Of a stretch of 64,000 bases of DNA, positions 1-9,060 are shown in pieces (within the stretch, counting starts at the first letter, position 1; each line of letters starts with the position of its first letter). Both the position numbers and the translations under genes were made by a program. A model generated the notes under the pieces. That model did no database searches, was not told where the DNA came from, and saw nothing but the letters and a program-made list of their open reading frames with translations. The stretch comes from Streptomyces vietnamensis. GTDB taxonomy: Bacteria; Actinomycetota; Actinomycetes; Streptomycetales; Streptomycetaceae. The DNA lies in contig NZ_CP010407.1 in NCBI RefSeq assembly GCF_000830005.1, positions 2,895,001-2,959,000 on the forward strand, in the 5' to 3' direction.

Positions 1-210
1 CCAGCCGGCGTCGCTGCCGCCGGTGCGGCGGCGGAGGGTCACCCCGTCGGCGGCGAGGCGCAGGTCGGGGGTGTCGTGGTAGACGGCGTCGAGTTCCATG
101 ACGCCGTCGTCCACGACGGACGAGACTCCGGGGACCCGGGTGAGGTCCGGAAGCCCCGTGTCCCCGGTGGCTTCGTACTTCCGCTCGATCTCGCGCTTCG
201 TCTCCGCCAT
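1..210 (-). CDS. CYTH-domain protein, N-terminal part only (truncated by window edge)
   Basis: The reading frame starts at the ATG complementary to 208-210 and is still open at base 1, giving about 70 residues. Near the N-terminus it reads EIERKY, which fits the ExExK signature of the CYTH (CyaB/thiamine-triphosphatase) fold, a tunnel that binds triphosphate compounds with divalent metal. Later residues (ELDAVYHDTPDLRLA, then LRRR) also fit a first CYTH strand pair. Many Streptomyces CYTH proteins carry a C-terminal CHAD domain, but that part is outside the window, so the full architecture is unknown. It starts 18 bases after the rodA stop on the same strand and may be the last gene of the mre operon. 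Substrate not known. Confidence 0.75.
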   Translation of the reverse strand, partial: MAETKREIERKYEATGDTGLPDLTRVPGVSSVVDDGVMELDAVYHDTPDLRLAADGVTLRRRTGGSDAGW

Positions 211-228
211 GCCTCGAATCTAGACCCG

Positions 229-1428
229 TCAGGCCGTCATCGGGCGTTGTACGCGGATCGACTGGAGCAGTCCGATCGCCACCCATACGGCGAACATCGA
301 CGAGCCGCCGTACGAGACGAACGGCAGCGGCAGGCCGGCGACGGGCATGATGCCGAGGGTCATGCCGATGTTCTCGAAGGACTGGAAGGCGAACCAGGCG
401 ATGATTCCGGCCGCGACGATCGTGCCGTAGAGCTCGGTGGTCTCGCGAGCTATCCGGCAGGAGCGCCAGAGGATGACGCCGAGGAGGACGAGGATCAGGC
501 CGGCGCCGACGAAGCCGAGTTCCTCGCCGGCGACGGTGAAGACGAAGTCGGTCTGCTGTTCGGGGACGAACTGGCCGGTCGTCTGCGAGCCCTTGAAGAG
601 GCCGGCGCCGAGGAGGCCGCCGGAGCCGATGGCGATGCGGGCCTGGTTGGTGTTGTAGCCGACGCCGGCGGGGTCGAGGTCGGGGTTGGCGAAGGCGGCG
701 AAGCGGTTGATCTGGTACTCGTCGAGCATGCCGAGCGCGGTGACGAGGACCGCGCCGAGGACGCCGGCGCCGATGAGGCCGAGGACCCAGCGGTTGGAGG
801 CTCCGGAGGCGAGGAGCACGCCGAGCACGATGACGATCATGACCATGACCGAGCCGAGGTCGGGCATCAGCATGACGATGCCCATGGGGAGGGCGGCCAG
901 GGCGAGGGCCTTGGCGACGGTGCGGTGGTCGGGGTGGAGCTGGTCGCCGGCGTCGACCTTGGCGGCGAGGAGCATCGCCATGATCAGGATGATCGTGATC
1001 TTCACGAACTCGCTGGGCTGGAGGGAGAAGCCGCCGCCGACGACGATCCACGCGTGGGCGCCGTTGATGGTGGCGCCGAGCGGGGTGAGGACGGCGAGGA
1101 TCAGCACGATCGAGAGGCCGTAGAGGATCGGCACCGCGCCGCGCAGGGTGCGGTGGCCGAGCCAGATCGTGCCGATCATCAGGGCGAGGCCGATGCCGGT
1201 GTTGAGCACGTGCCGGAAGAGGAAGTAGTACGGGTCTCCCTGATTGAGCTCGGTGCGGCCGCGGGTGGCGGACCAGACGAGCAGGGAGCCGATGCCGGAG
1301 AGGGCGAGCGCCGAGAGCAGGATGGGCCAGTCGAGCCGGCGGAGCACCGAGTCGCGGGCGGCCAGCTTGGCGAGGGTGCCGCGCTCGGGTGCGTACCGGG
1401 AGACGGAGAAGCCGTGGGGTGCGGTCAT
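229..1428 (-). CDS. rodA: RodA/FtsW-family (SEDS) peptidoglycan glycosyltransferase
   Basis: SEDS polymerases use lipid II to make glycan strands in the membrane, working with a class B penicillin-binding protein. The 399-residue product begins MTAPHGFSVSRYAPERG and is a polytopic membrane protein with about ten hydrophobic segments, a normal length for the family. The C-terminal part has the conserved pattern PVAGLPLPFVSYGGSS typical of FtsW/RodA/SpoVE. The reading frame is open further upstream, but that extension lies inside mrdA and is Arg/Pro-rich shadow sequence. The ATG at 1428 is preceded by a GAGGGAGG ribosome binding site inside the mrdA end and lies 4 bases after the mrdA stop. The mrdA-rodA pairing supports a role in lateral or spore wall synthesis with the Mre proteins. 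Confidence 0.95.
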   Translation of the reverse strand: MTAPHGFSVSRYAPERGTLAKLAARDSVLRRLDWPILLSALALSGIGSLLVWSATRGRTELNQGDPYYFLFRHVLNTGIGLALMIGTIWLGHRTLRGAVPILYGLSIVLILAVLTPLGATINGAHAWIVVGGGFSLQPSEFVKITIILIMAMLLAAKVDAGDQLHPDHRTVAKALALAALPMGIVMLMPDLGSVMVMIVIVLGVLLASGASNRWVLGLIGAGVLGAVLVTALGMLDEYQINRFAAFANPDLDPAGVGYNTNQARIAIGSGGLLGAGLFKGSQTTGQFVPEQQTDFVFTVAGEELGFVGAGLILVLLGVILWRSCRIARETTELYGTIVAAGIIAWFAFQSFENIGMTLGIMPVAGLPLPFVSYGGSSMFAVWVAIGLLQSIRVQRPMTA

Positions 1429-1432
1429 CCGT

Positions 1433-3676
1433 TCAGAGCCTCCCTCGGTGGGTGGCGGGCGGGCCCGCGAGCTGGTTGTCGTCCGGCTTCTTGGTGGGGG
1501 TTGTCGGGTCCGGGGTCGGGGCGGCCGGCTGGGTGCCGTCCGCCTTCTCCGGGTCCACCTTCTGCGACTCGGGGTCGTACGGTGCGATCTTCGGCGCGTC
1601 GATGGAGCCGTCGGCCTCGATCTTCGGCAGGGCCTTCTGCGGCTGCGGCAGCAGGGCCCGCTTGAGGTCCTGGTTGCCGGCGTCGTCAAGTCCGTAGAGC
1701 GCGTCGTAGATGTTGCGTACGGCGGGGCCCGAGGCGCCGGAGCCGGTACCACCCTGGGAGATCGTCATGACGATCGCGTAGTCCTTGGTGTACGTGGCGA
1801 ACCAGGAGGTCGTCTGCTTGCCGTAGACCTCGGCGGTACCCGTCTTGGCGTGCATCGGGATCTTGTCCTGCGGCCAGCCGCCGAATCGCCAGGCGGCGGT
1901 ACCGCGGGTGGCGACTCCCGCGAGGGCTTCGTCTATCAAGTTGCGGGTGTCGGCGTCGAAGGGGAGCCTGCCGTGCGACTTGGGCGCGATCTCGTGCACC
2001 TTCTTGCCGTCGGGGCTGATGATCGCCTTGCCGACGGTGGGGTTCCACAGGGTGCCGCCGTTGGAGATGGCGGCGTAGATGGTGGCCATCTGGATGGGGG
2101 TGACGAGGGTGTCGCCCTGTCCGATGGAGTAGTTGACGGAGTCACCGGCGCGCATCAGGTTGCCCTCCAGGCAGTTCTCGTACGAGAGCTGCTGGACGTA
2201 GGTGCCGCCCTTCTTGCCGTACTTGCACCACCAGTCCTTGTTGTCCTCCCAGAACTTCTGCTTCCACTGGCGGTCGGGGACGCGGCCGGAGACCTCGTTG
2301 GGGAGGTCGATGCCGGTCTCGGCGCCGAGGCCGAACTGGTGGGCGGTCTTGTAGAACCAGTCGCCCGGGTTCTTCTTCGGCTTCATCCCGCCGTCCTTGA
2401 TCCACTGCTGGTGGGCGAGGGCGTAGAAGACGGTGTCGCAGGAGACTTCGAGGGCGCGGCCGAGGCTGATGGGGCCGTGGTTCTGCGATTCGAAGTTCTT
2501 GAAGACCTGGTTGCCGATGGAGTACGAGCTGGTGCACGGGTAGCGGCCGTCGAAGTCGTAGCCCGCGTTGACGGCGGCGGTGGTCGAGATGACCTTGAAG
2601 ATGGAGCCGGGGGCGGCCTGGCCCTGGATGGCCCGGTTGAGGAGCGGGAAGTTGGAGTCCTTGCCGGTGAGGGCGGTGTAGTCCTTGGCGGAGATGCCGC
2701 CGACCCAGGCGTTGGGGTCGTAGTCGGGCTGCGAGGCCATGGCGACGATGCGGCCGGTCTTGGCCTCCATGACGACGACGGCGCCGGAGTCGGCCTTGTA
2801 GTTCTCGTTGGTGTTCCTGTCGACGACCTTGCGGGCCTCGACCATCGCGTTGTGCAGTTCCCATTCGGCGACCGCCTGCACGCGGGCGTCGATGGAGGTG
2901 ACGACGTTGGCGCCGGGCACGGCGGGGTCGTTCTTGGCCTGGCCGATGACCCGGCCGAGGTTGTCGACCTCGTAGCGGGTGACGCCGGCCTTGCCGCGTA
3001 GTTGCTTGTCGTACGTGCGCTCCAGGCCGGAGCGGCCGACCTGGTCGGAGCGGAGGAACGGCGAGTCGGTGTCCTTGGCCTTCTCGATCTCGGCGTCGGT
3101 GACGGGCGAGAGGTAGCCGAGGACCTGGGAGGTGCGGGCCTTGCCGGGGGCCGGGTAGCGGCGTACGGCGGTGGGTTCGGCGGTGATGCCGGGGAAGTCC
3201 TCGGCGCGCTCGCGGATCTGGAGGGCCTGCTGGGTGGTGGCCTCGTCGGTGACGGGGATCGGCTGGTAGGGCGAACCGTTCCAGCAGGGCTTGGGCGTCT
3301 TGGAGTCGCAGAGCCGGATCTTGTTGACGACCTCGTCGGGCTTCATGTCGAGGACGTCGGCGAGCCGGGTCAGGACGGCCTTGCCGCGGTCCTTCATCTT
3401 CATCAGCTCGGTGCGGGACGCGGAGACCACGAGCCGGGTCTCGTTGTCGGCGAGCGGGACGCCGCGGGCGTCGAGCAGCGAGCCGCGGACGGCGGGCTGG
3501 ACGACCTGCTGGACGTGGTTGTTCTTCGCCTCGTCCGTGTACTCCTTGCCGTTCCGGATCTGGAGGTACCAGAGGCGGCCCCCCAGGGTGAGGAGCAGGG
3601 AGAAGACGAGGATCTGGATGACGACGAGCCGGATCTGGACCCGGGGGGTCCTCCCGGTCTCGGGAATGTTGGTCAT
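1433..3676 (-). CDS. mrdA: Class B penicillin-binding protein 2 (peptidoglycan D,D-transpeptidase)
   Basis: This 747-residue protein cross-links peptidoglycan outside the membrane. It has a short cytoplasmic N-terminus, one membrane anchor (about residues 17-38, rich in Leu/Val), a pedestal domain and a C-terminal transpeptidase domain. The active-site motifs are all present: SIFK with Ser near residue 358, SCD near 412 (PBP2-type, Asp in place of the usual Asn) and KTGTAE near 611. The last 50 or so residues are a Pro/Thr/Lys-rich tail (PAAPTPDPTTPTKKPDD), common in Streptomyces homologues and probably disordered. The start is chosen on the GAGGGGG ribosome binding site about 10 bases upstream. 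It lies 19 bases after mreD and is followed by rodA, its expected partner. Confidence 0.95.
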   Translation of the reverse strand: MTNIPETGRTPRVQIRLVVIQILVFSLLLTLGGRLWYLQIRNGKEYTDEAKNNHVQQVVQPAVRGSLLDARGVPLADNETRLVVSASRTELMKMKDRGKAVLTRLADVLDMKPDEVVNKIRLCDSKTPKPCWNGSPYQPIPVTDEATTQQALQIRERAEDFPGITAEPTAVRRYPAPGKARTSQVLGYLSPVTDAEIEKAKDTDSPFLRSDQVGRSGLERTYDKQLRGKAGVTRYEVDNLGRVIGQAKNDPAVPGANVVTSIDARVQAVAEWELHNAMVEARKVVDRNTNENYKADSGAVVVMEAKTGRIVAMASQPDYDPNAWVGGISAKDYTALTGKDSNFPLLNRAIQGQAAPGSIFKVISTTAAVNAGYDFDGRYPCTSSYSIGNQVFKNFESQNHGPISLGRALEVSCDTVFYALAHQQWIKDGGMKPKKNPGDWFYKTAHQFGLGAETGIDLPNEVSGRVPDRQWKQKFWEDNKDWWCKYGKKGGTYVQQLSYENCLEGNLMRAGDSVNYSIGQGDTLVTPIQMATIYAAISNGGTLWNPTVGKAIISPDGKKVHEIAPKSHGRLPFDADTRNLIDEALAGVATRGTAAWRFGGWPQDKIPMHAKTGTAEVYGKQTTSWFATYTKDYAIVMTISQGGTGSGASGPAVRNIYDALYGLDDAGNQDLKRALLPQPQKALPKIEADGSIDAPKIAPYDPESQKVDPEKADGTQPAAPTPDPTTPTKKPDDNQLAGPPATHRGRL

Positions 3677-3695
3677 GCTGCCGGTGCCCCCTCGA

Positions 3696-4364
3696 TCACA
3701 GTCGCTTGACTCCCTTGATGCGTCCGGCCCGTGTGGCGCGGCTCCGTGCGGCCTTCACGCGCAGGCCGCCGCGCTGGGTGCCGATCCTCAGGCCGGTGCC
3801 GGAGGAGAGCCAGCCGGAGGCGACGTCGGCGCCGTTGCCGCCGCCGGTGTCGGCGAGCGGGTCGTTCTCGGCGCGGCGGGCCAGGGCCATGATGAGCGGC
3901 ACGGTGAAGGGCGCGAGGAGCAGGTCGTACAGGCCCGCGGTGAACAGCAGGAAGCCGAGGCCGACATGGCGGGCGGCGGTGTCGCCGACGAGGGCGCCGA
4001 CGCCCGCGTAGAGGAGCGTGGAGCCGATGGCCGCGGCGACGACGACGGCCATGGGGCCGGTCGCGGAGGTCAGCCGGCCGTTGTCCGGCTTCGCGAGCCC
4101 GACGAGGTAGCCGATGACGCAGAGCACGAGGGCGTAGCGGCCCGCGGCGTGGTCGGCGGGCGGGGCGAGGTCGGAGAGGAGGCCGGCGGTGAAGCCGACG
4201 AGGGAGCCGCTGACGGGTCCGTACACGAGGGCGAGTCCGACGACGGTCAGGAGGACGAGGTCGGGGACGGCGCCGGGGAGTTGGAGGCGGGCGAGGACGG
4301 AGACCTGGACGACCAGGGCCACCACGATCAGGGTGGCGGAGAGGAGGATGCGGTTGAACTTCAC
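3696..4364 (-). CDS. mreD: Rod shape-determining membrane protein MreD
   Basis: MreD is a small integral membrane protein of the elongation or sporulation wall machinery that links MreB/MreC to the synthetic enzymes. The 222-residue product starts at a GTG whose bases overlap the TGA stop of mreC (GTGA overlap), giving translational coupling. It has five or six predicted membrane segments and a polar, Arg/Lys-rich C-terminal tail of about 60 residues (KAARSRATRAGRIKGVKRL), longer and more basic than in Bacillus or E. coli. The longer upstream reading frame is a shadow of mreC and is not used. Position between mreC and mrdA makes the assignment firm even though MreD sequences are poorly conserved. 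Confidence 0.93.
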   Translation of the reverse strand: MKFNRILLSATLIVVALVVQVSVLARLQLPGAVPDLVLLTVVGLALVYGPVSGSLVGFTAGLLSDLAPPADHAAGRYALVLCVIGYLVGLAKPDNGRLTSATGPMAVVVAAAIGSTLLYAGVGALVGDTAARHVGLGFLLFTAGLYDLLLAPFTVPLIMALARRAENDPLADTGGGNGADVASGWLSSGTGLRIGTQRGGLRVKAARSRATRAGRIKGVKRL

Positions 4365-5353
4365 GGCGTCACGCCCCCCTGGTCCTGCTGGTTCTGACCG
4401 TCGTTCTGATTCTGGCCCTGCTTCTGCGGGTCCGCCTGCTGTCCGTCCGGTGGCGGCGGTGTGACCGTGACGGTGACGGTCGGCGCGGGCTTGGGCTTCT
4501 GCGGCAGCACCATGTCGCGGGGGTCGGAGCGCGGGGCCTGGACGACGACGCCGACGATGTCGAGCTTGGTGAAGCCGACGTACGGGCGGACGTAGACGTT
4601 GCGGGTCAGACCGCCGCCCGAGGGGTCGACGCGGACGACCTCGCCGACGGGGACGCCGGGCACGAAGGGCTTGTCGGCGCGGGAGCCGAAGGTGACGAGC
4701 CGGTCGCCCGGCTTCACCTTGGCCTTGCCGTTGAGGAGCTGGACGAGCAGGGGGCTGTCGCCCTGGCCGGTGGCGAAGCCGAGTTCGTCGCTCTTCTCCA
4801 TGCGGGTGCCGACGGTGAAGTCGGGGTCGTTGGCGAGCAGGACCGTGGAGGTGGAGGGGCCGACGGTGGTGACGCGGCCGACAAGCCCGGAGCCGTTGAG
4901 CACGGTCATGTCCCGCTTGATGCCGTCGCGGGCGCCGACGTCGATGGTGACGGTCCAGGAGAAGCCCTGGGCCGCTCCTATGGCGATGACCTGGGCGCCC
5001 TTGATGCCGTACTGCCCGGCGCCGGCGGTCTTGAGCATGGTGTCGAGCTCGTGCAGCCGGTTGCGGTTGCGGTCGTCGCTGCCGAGCTTCGCCTTGAGCT
5101 CGGCGTTCTCCTTCTCCAGGGCGGCGATCCGGGTGTGCCGCTCGCCGGAGTCCCGTACCGCGCCTATGGCGTTGCCGACGGGATCGACGGCGGCCGCCAC
5201 ACCGTTCTCGACGGGCCCGAAGACCGCCGCTGCGGCCTGTCGGGCACCGTCGACGGGTGACTCCTGACCGCCGCGGATGTCCACCGTGATCAGTGCGAAC
5301 GCGATGGCGATCAGCAGCACCAGGAGCAGCCGGCTCTCTCGTGTGTCCCTCAC
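4361..5353 (-). CDS. mreC: Rod shape-determining protein MreC
   Basis: MreC is a bitopic membrane protein that forms a periplasmic-type scaffold between MreB, MreD and the penicillin-binding proteins. The 330-residue product begins VRDTRESRLLLVLL: a basic N-terminus followed by one membrane helix (about residues 8-25), then a coiled-coil segment (RIAALEKENAELKAKL, about 75-95) and the beta-rich MreC core containing DRLVTFGS and VPGVPVGEV. The C-terminal 50 residues are rich in Pro, Gln, Asn and Asp (QNQNDGQNQQDQGG) and look disordered. The GTG at 5353 is preferred because the sequence upstream is Pro/Arg-rich shadow and an AGGAAAGG motif lies about 14 bases before it. Its stop overlaps the mreD start. 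Confidence 0.93.
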   Translation of the reverse strand: MRDTRESRLLLVLLIAIAFALITVDIRGGQESPVDGARQAAAAVFGPVENGVAAAVDPVGNAIGAVRDSGERHTRIAALEKENAELKAKLGSDDRNRNRLHELDTMLKTAGAGQYGIKGAQVIAIGAAQGFSWTVTIDVGARDGIKRDMTVLNGSGLVGRVTTVGPSTSTVLLANDPDFTVGTRMEKSDELGFATGQGDSPLLVQLLNGKAKVKPGDRLVTFGSRADKPFVPGVPVGEVVRVDPSGGGLTRNVYVRPYVGFTKLDIVGVVVQAPRSDPRDMVLPQKPKPAPTVTVTVTPPPPDGQQADPQKQGQNQNDGQNQQDQGGVTP

Positions 5354-5415
5354 GTGCGGCGGCCGTGCCTTTCCTCGTGGTTCGGTTGTTCGGCTGTACG
5401 GGTGAAGCGGTGTCG

Positions 5416-6435
5416 CTAGCGGCGCGGCTGGGCGTCCAGGACCTGCTGGAGGGCTTCGAACTCCTCCACGCACTTGCCGGAGCCGAGCGCCACCGAGTCC
5501 AGCGGGTCCTCGGCGATGTGGATCGGCATGCCGGTCTCGCGCCGGAGGCGCTCGTCGAGGCCGCGGAGCAGGGCGCCGCCACCCGTGAGAACGATGCCGC
5601 GGTCCATGACGTCACCGGAGAGCTCCGGCGGGCACTTGTCGAGGGTGGTCTTCACGGCGTCGACGATCGCGTTGACCGGCTCCTCGATGGCCTTGCGGAC
5701 CTCGGCGGCGGAGATGACCACGGTCTTGGGGAGGCCGGAGACGAGGTCGCGGCCGCGGATCTCGGTGTGCTCGTCCTTGTCGAGGTCGTACGCGGAGCCG
5801 ATGGTGATCTTGATCTGCTCGGCGGTGCGCTCACCGAGGAGGAGCGAGTACTCCTTCTTGATGTGCTGGATGATCGCGTTGTCCAGCTCGTCGCCGGCGA
5901 CCCGGATGGACTGTGCCGTGACGATTCCGCCGAGGGAGATGACGGCGACCTCGGTGGTGCCGCCGCCGATGTCGACGACCATGTTGCCGGTGGCCTCGTG
6001 GACGGGGAGACCCGAGCCGATGGCCGCCGCCATGGGCTCCTCGATGATGTGCACCTGGCGGGCACCGGCCTGGGTCGACGCCTCGATCACGGCGCGGCGC
6101 TCCACTCCGGTGATGCCGGAGGGCACGCAGACGACGACGCGGGGGCGGGCCAGGTAGCGGCGCTTGTGGATCTTGAGGATGAAGTAGCGGAGCATCCGCT
6201 CGGTGATCTCGAAGTCGGCGATCACGCCGTCCTTGAGCGGGCGCACGGCGACGATGTTGCCGGGGGTCCGGCCGATCATCTTCTTCGCCTCGGCGCCGAC
6301 CGCGAGGATGCCCCCGGTGTTGGTGTTGATGGCGACGACTGACGGTTCGTTCAGAACGATGCCTCGACCCCTGACGTACACCAGCGTGTTGGCGGTCCCG
6401 AGGTCGACAGCCATGTCACGGCCGATGAACGACAT
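5416..6435 (-). CDS. mreB: Actin-like morphogenetic ATPase MreB
   Basis: MreB polymerises under the membrane and organises wall synthesis; in Streptomyces it is mainly needed for spore wall assembly (family knowledge). The 339-residue product carries actin-family nucleotide-binding motifs: phosphate-1 [10 protein letters not shown] near residues 8-17, [11 protein letters not shown] in the middle, and the adenosine motif [14 protein letters not shown] near the C-terminus. An upstream in-frame ATG at 6456 would add seven residues, but only the ATG at 6435 has a good ribosome binding site (AAGGGG, 6-bp spacing), so it is preferred. It is the first gene of the mre operon; the promoter should lie within 6436-6587. 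Confidence 0.97.
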   Translation of the reverse strand: MSFIGRDMAVDLGTANTLVYVRGRGIVLNEPSVVAINTNTGGILAVGAEAKKMIGRTPGNIVAVRPLKDGVIADFEITERMLRYFILKIHKRRYLARPRVVVCVPSGITGVERRAVIEASTQAGARQVHIIEEPMAAAIGSGLPVHEATGNMVVDIGGGTTEVAVISLGGIVTAQSIRVAGDELDNAIIQHIKKEYSLLLGERTAEQIKITIGSAYDLDKDEHTEIRGRDLVSGLPKTVVISAAEVRKAIEEPVNAIVDAVKTTLDKCPPELSGDVMDRGIVLTGGGALLRGLDERLRRETGMPIHIAEDPLDSVALGSGKCVEEFEALQQVLDAQPRR

Positions 6436-6587
6436 AGAGTTCCCCTTGTTTCCCATGGCTGAGAGTGGTGCGGCGTGGAGTTTTCCATCGTAGTGCCGCC
6501 CACGCGGATGGCGCGCGGTGGTCCACCTCTGTACAGGTGACGGCAGGACGCGGCGATCCGTTCCCGCAATGTGCGTTCATATGCCTG

Positions 6588-6616
6588 GGGGCGACCGAAA
6601 TTCCTTCGGTCGCCCC
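6588..6616 (-). terminator. Intrinsic-type hairpin downstream of ndk
   Basis: A perfect 12-bp stem (GGGGCGACCGAA paired with TTCGGTCGCCCC) encloses the loop ATTCC. It lies 49 bases beyond the ndk stop and upstream of mreB, so it would end ndk transcription and insulate the mreB promoter. There is no U-tract, as is usual in Streptomyces. Confidence 0.8.
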
Positions 6617-6665
6617 ACAGGGTGGTTCGTTCGGCCGACTTCGGCCCACTCCGCCTGACTTCGCG

Positions 6666-7079
6666 TCAGACGAGACCCGGGAAGAAGATCTTCAGCTCGC
6701 GGGCCGCCGACTCCTCGGAGTCCGAGGCGTGGATGAGGTTCTCGCGGACGATCGTGCCGAAGTCGCCACGGATGGAGCCCGGCGCGGCGGCGATCGGGTC
6801 GGTCGGACCGGCCAGCGTGCGCAGGCCCTCGATGACCCGCTCGCCCTCGACGACGAGCGCGACGACCGGGCCGGACTGCATGAAGCCCATCAGCGGCTCG
6901 TAGAAGGGCTTGCCCTTGTGCTCGCCGTAGTGCTGCTCCAGCGTGTCCTGGTCGAGCTCGCGCAGCTCCAGGGCCGTGATGGTCCAGCCGGCCTTGCGCT
7001 CGATGCGGCCGATGATCTCGCCGATCAGACCACGGCGGACGGCGTCGGGCTTGAGCAGGACGAGCGATCGCTGGCTCAC
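6666..7079 (-). CDS. ndk: Nucleoside diphosphate kinase
   Basis: Ndk transfers the gamma-phosphate of ATP to nucleoside diphosphates through a phosphohistidine, balancing NTP and dNTP pools in the cytoplasm. The product has 137 residues, the standard length, and includes LLKPDAV near the N-terminus and the active-site histidine His117 in NLIHASDS (the usual NxxHgSDS motif, here with Ala for Gly). The start follows a good AAGGAGTTCCCCC ribosome binding site. It has its own downstream hairpin and lies 66 bases after the DUF4233 gene, so it may be part of a folC-DUF4233-ndk unit. Confidence 0.97.
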   Translation of the reverse strand: MSQRSLVLLKPDAVRRGLIGEIIGRIERKAGWTITALELRELDQDTLEQHYGEHKGKPFYEPLMGFMQSGPVVALVVEGERVIEGLRTLAGPTDPIAAAPGSIRGDFGTIVRENLIHASDSEESAARELKIFFPGLV

Positions 7080-7145
7080 GGGGGAACTCCTTCGGAAAAG
7101 CGGTGTGCGGGACCTCCGAGGCTACAGGGCCCGCACGCCCCTCGA

Positions 7146-7502
7146 TTACGCAGCGTCAGGCCCTGCCGAGGCCTGCGCGGCGGCCCAGCGGGCCTTGGTC
7201 TCGTCGATCCGCCGCCCGTAGTGCACCGAGGCCCACCACAGACCGGCGAAGACCGCTCCGAGGAAGAACATGGTGGGGACGAAGAAGCCGCTGAGGATCA
7301 GCCCCGCCTGCAGGGCCCAGCCGAGCTGCACCCCGCCGGGCCTGGTGAGCATCCCGCACAGCAGCACCGAGAGGACCATGGCCACGCCGCAGACCCACCA
7401 GACGGTGGAGGTCGCGAGGCCGTCGTCCTTCATGGCGACGAGCCCGGCGAAGCCGATCACGAAGAACTCGCCGATGAGCGTCGAGGAACAGAGCACACGC
7501 AT
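7146..7502 (-). CDS. DUF4233 small membrane protein
   Basis: The 118-residue product has four predicted membrane helices separated by short loops (IGEFFVIGFAGLVAM; VWWVCGVAMVLSVLLCG; LGWALQAGLILSG; FFLGAVFAGLWWASVHYG) and an Arg/Lys-rich cytoplasmic C-terminus ending in Ala-rich sequence. This matches the actinobacterial DUF4233 family as I know it, which is almost always next to folC. It begins 5 bases after the folC stop, so the two are probably cotranscribed and coupled. No catalytic motif is visible and the function is unknown; a link to folate metabolism or transport is only suggested by position. Confidence 0.85.
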   Translation of the reverse strand: MRVLCSSTLIGEFFVIGFAGLVAMKDDGLATSTVWWVCGVAMVLSVLLCGMLTRPGGVQLGWALQAGLILSGFFVPTMFFLGAVFAGLWWASVHYGRRIDETKARWAAAQASAGPDAA

Positions 7503-7507
7503 CGGGT

Positions 7508-9007
7508 TCAGCCCCTTCGCAGCAGCAGCCGGGCGTCGCCGACCGTGAAGATCGAACCGGTCACGAGGACACCCGCGCCGCCGTACTCGGCCTCTTCCTC
7601 CGCGAGGGTGATGGCGGCCTCGATGGCGTCCGGCAGCCGCGGCTCGACGACGACCCGGTCCTCGCCGAAGACCTCGACCGCGATCGCGGCGAGCGCGTCG
7701 ACGTCGGTGGCCCGCGGGTTGGAGTTCGCGGTGATCACGACCTCCGCGAAGATCGGCTCGAAGGCCTCGAGGAGCCCCTTGGCGTCCTTGTCGCCGCTCG
7801 TGGAGACCACGCCGATGAGCCGGGAGAAGCCGAAGGCCTCGCTGACGCCCTCCGCCGTCGCCCGCGCGCCGTGCGGGTTGTGCGCGGCGTCCAGGATGAC
7901 GGTGGGCGAGGAGCGGACGATCTCCAGGCGACCCGGCGAGGCCACCTGGGCGAAGGCCCGGCGGACGGTGTCGAGGTCCAGGGTCCTGGCGTGCTCGGCG
8001 CCGATCCCGAAGAAGGCCTCGACCGCCGCGAGCGCCACCGCCGCGTTGTGCGCCTGGTAGGCGCCGTGCAGCGGCAGGAAGATCTCGTCGTACTCGCCGC
8101 CGAGGCCGCGCAGGGTGAGGAGCTGGCCGCCGACCGCGATCTCGCGGGAGACGACGCCGAACTCCATGCCCTCGCGGGCCACGGTCGCATCCGCCTCGAC
8201 GGCCTTCTTCAGCAGGACCTGGGCGGCGTCGACCGGCTGCTGGGCCAGGATGACGGTCGCGCCCTGCTTGATGATCCCGGACTTCTCGGCCGCGATCTCG
8301 GCGGTCGTCGCGCCGAGCCGGTCGGTGTGGTCGAGGTCGATGGGGGTGACGACGGCGACGGAGGCGTCGATGACGTTCGTCGCGTCCCAGGTGCCGCCCA
8401 TGCCGACCTCGACGACGGCCGCGTCGACCGGGGCGTCCGCGAAGGCCGCGTACGCCATGCCGGTGAGGACCTCGAAGAAGGAGAGCCGGTACTCCTCGCG
8501 GGCGTCGACCAGCTCCACGTACGGCTTGACGTCCTGGTACGTCTCGATGAACCGCTCGGCGGAGATCGGGGCGCCGTCCAGGCTGATCCGCTCGGTGATG
8601 GTCTGCACGTGCGGCGAGGTGTAGCGCCCGGTGCGCAGCTCGAAGGCGCCGAGCAGGGCCTCGATCATGCGGGCCGTCGACGTCTTGCCGTTGGTGCCGG
8701 TGATGTGGATCGAGGGGTACGCGCGCTGCGGCTCGCCGAGGACGTCCATCAGGGCCGCGATCCGCTTGACGGAGGGCTCCAGCTTGGTCTCGCCCCAGCG
8801 GGTGGACAGCTCGGTCTCGACCTCGCGCAGGGCCTTGTCCAGCTCGGGGTCCTCGGGGCGGCTGGGCACGGGGTCGCCCTGCGGCGGCCCGGCCTGGGCA
8901 CGCAGGGTGCGGCTGCCGGCCTCGATCACCGCCAGATCGGGGTCGCGGTCTGTCTCGGCGTCGACGATGTCGTCGAACTGGTCACTCGGGTCGCTCGGCT
9001 CGCTCAC
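7508..9007 (-). CDS. folC: Folylpolyglutamate synthase / dihydrofolate synthase
   Basis: FolC adds glutamate to dihydropteroate and to reduced folates using ATP, belonging to the Mur ligase family. The 499-residue product contains the ATP-binding loop HITGTNGKTST with Lys near residue 108, the Mur-ligase motifs VVEVGMGGTWDATN and DLDHTDRLG, and ILDAAHNPHGA in the C-terminal domain. The first 45 or so residues (acidic, Asp/Glu/Pro-rich) lie ahead of the core and are typical of Streptomyces versions. The start codon is GTG; the ribosome binding site is weak, so a start further in is possible. It is followed directly by the DUF4233 gene. Confidence 0.95.
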   Translation of the reverse strand: MSEPSDPSDQFDDIVDAETDRDPDLAVIEAGSRTLRAQAGPPQGDPVPSRPEDPELDKALREVETELSTRWGETKLEPSVKRIAALMDVLGEPQRAYPSIHITGTNGKTSTARMIEALLGAFELRTGRYTSPHVQTITERISLDGAPISAERFIETYQDVKPYVELVDAREEYRLSFFEVLTGMAYAAFADAPVDAAVVEVGMGGTWDATNVIDASVAVVTPIDLDHTDRLGATTAEIAAEKSGIIKQGATVILAQQPVDAAQVLLKKAVEADATVAREGMEFGVVSREIAVGGQLLTLRGLGGEYDEIFLPLHGAYQAHNAAVALAAVEAFFGIGAEHARTLDLDTVRRAFAQVASPGRLEIVRSSPTVILDAAHNPHGARATAEGVSEAFGFSRLIGVVSTSGDKDAKGLLEAFEPIFAEVVITANSNPRATDVDALAAIAVEVFGEDRVVVEPRLPDAIEAAITLAEEEAEYGGAGVLVTGSIFTVGDARLLLRRG

Positions 9008-9060
9008 GAGCCCAGTCTACGGAGGGGGCGCGGCCGGGATTGTCCCGGGAAGGCGGAAAC

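Noticed and set aside
1244..3001. 585-residue plus-strand open frame opposite mrdA
   Set aside because: Shadow of mrdA; valine/aspartate/glycine-rich with no motifs, while the opposite strand carries all penicillin-binding protein motifs.
6436..6456. MreB start at ATG 6456
   Set aside because: No ribosome binding site precedes it, whereas AAGGGG is properly spaced before the ATG at 6435.
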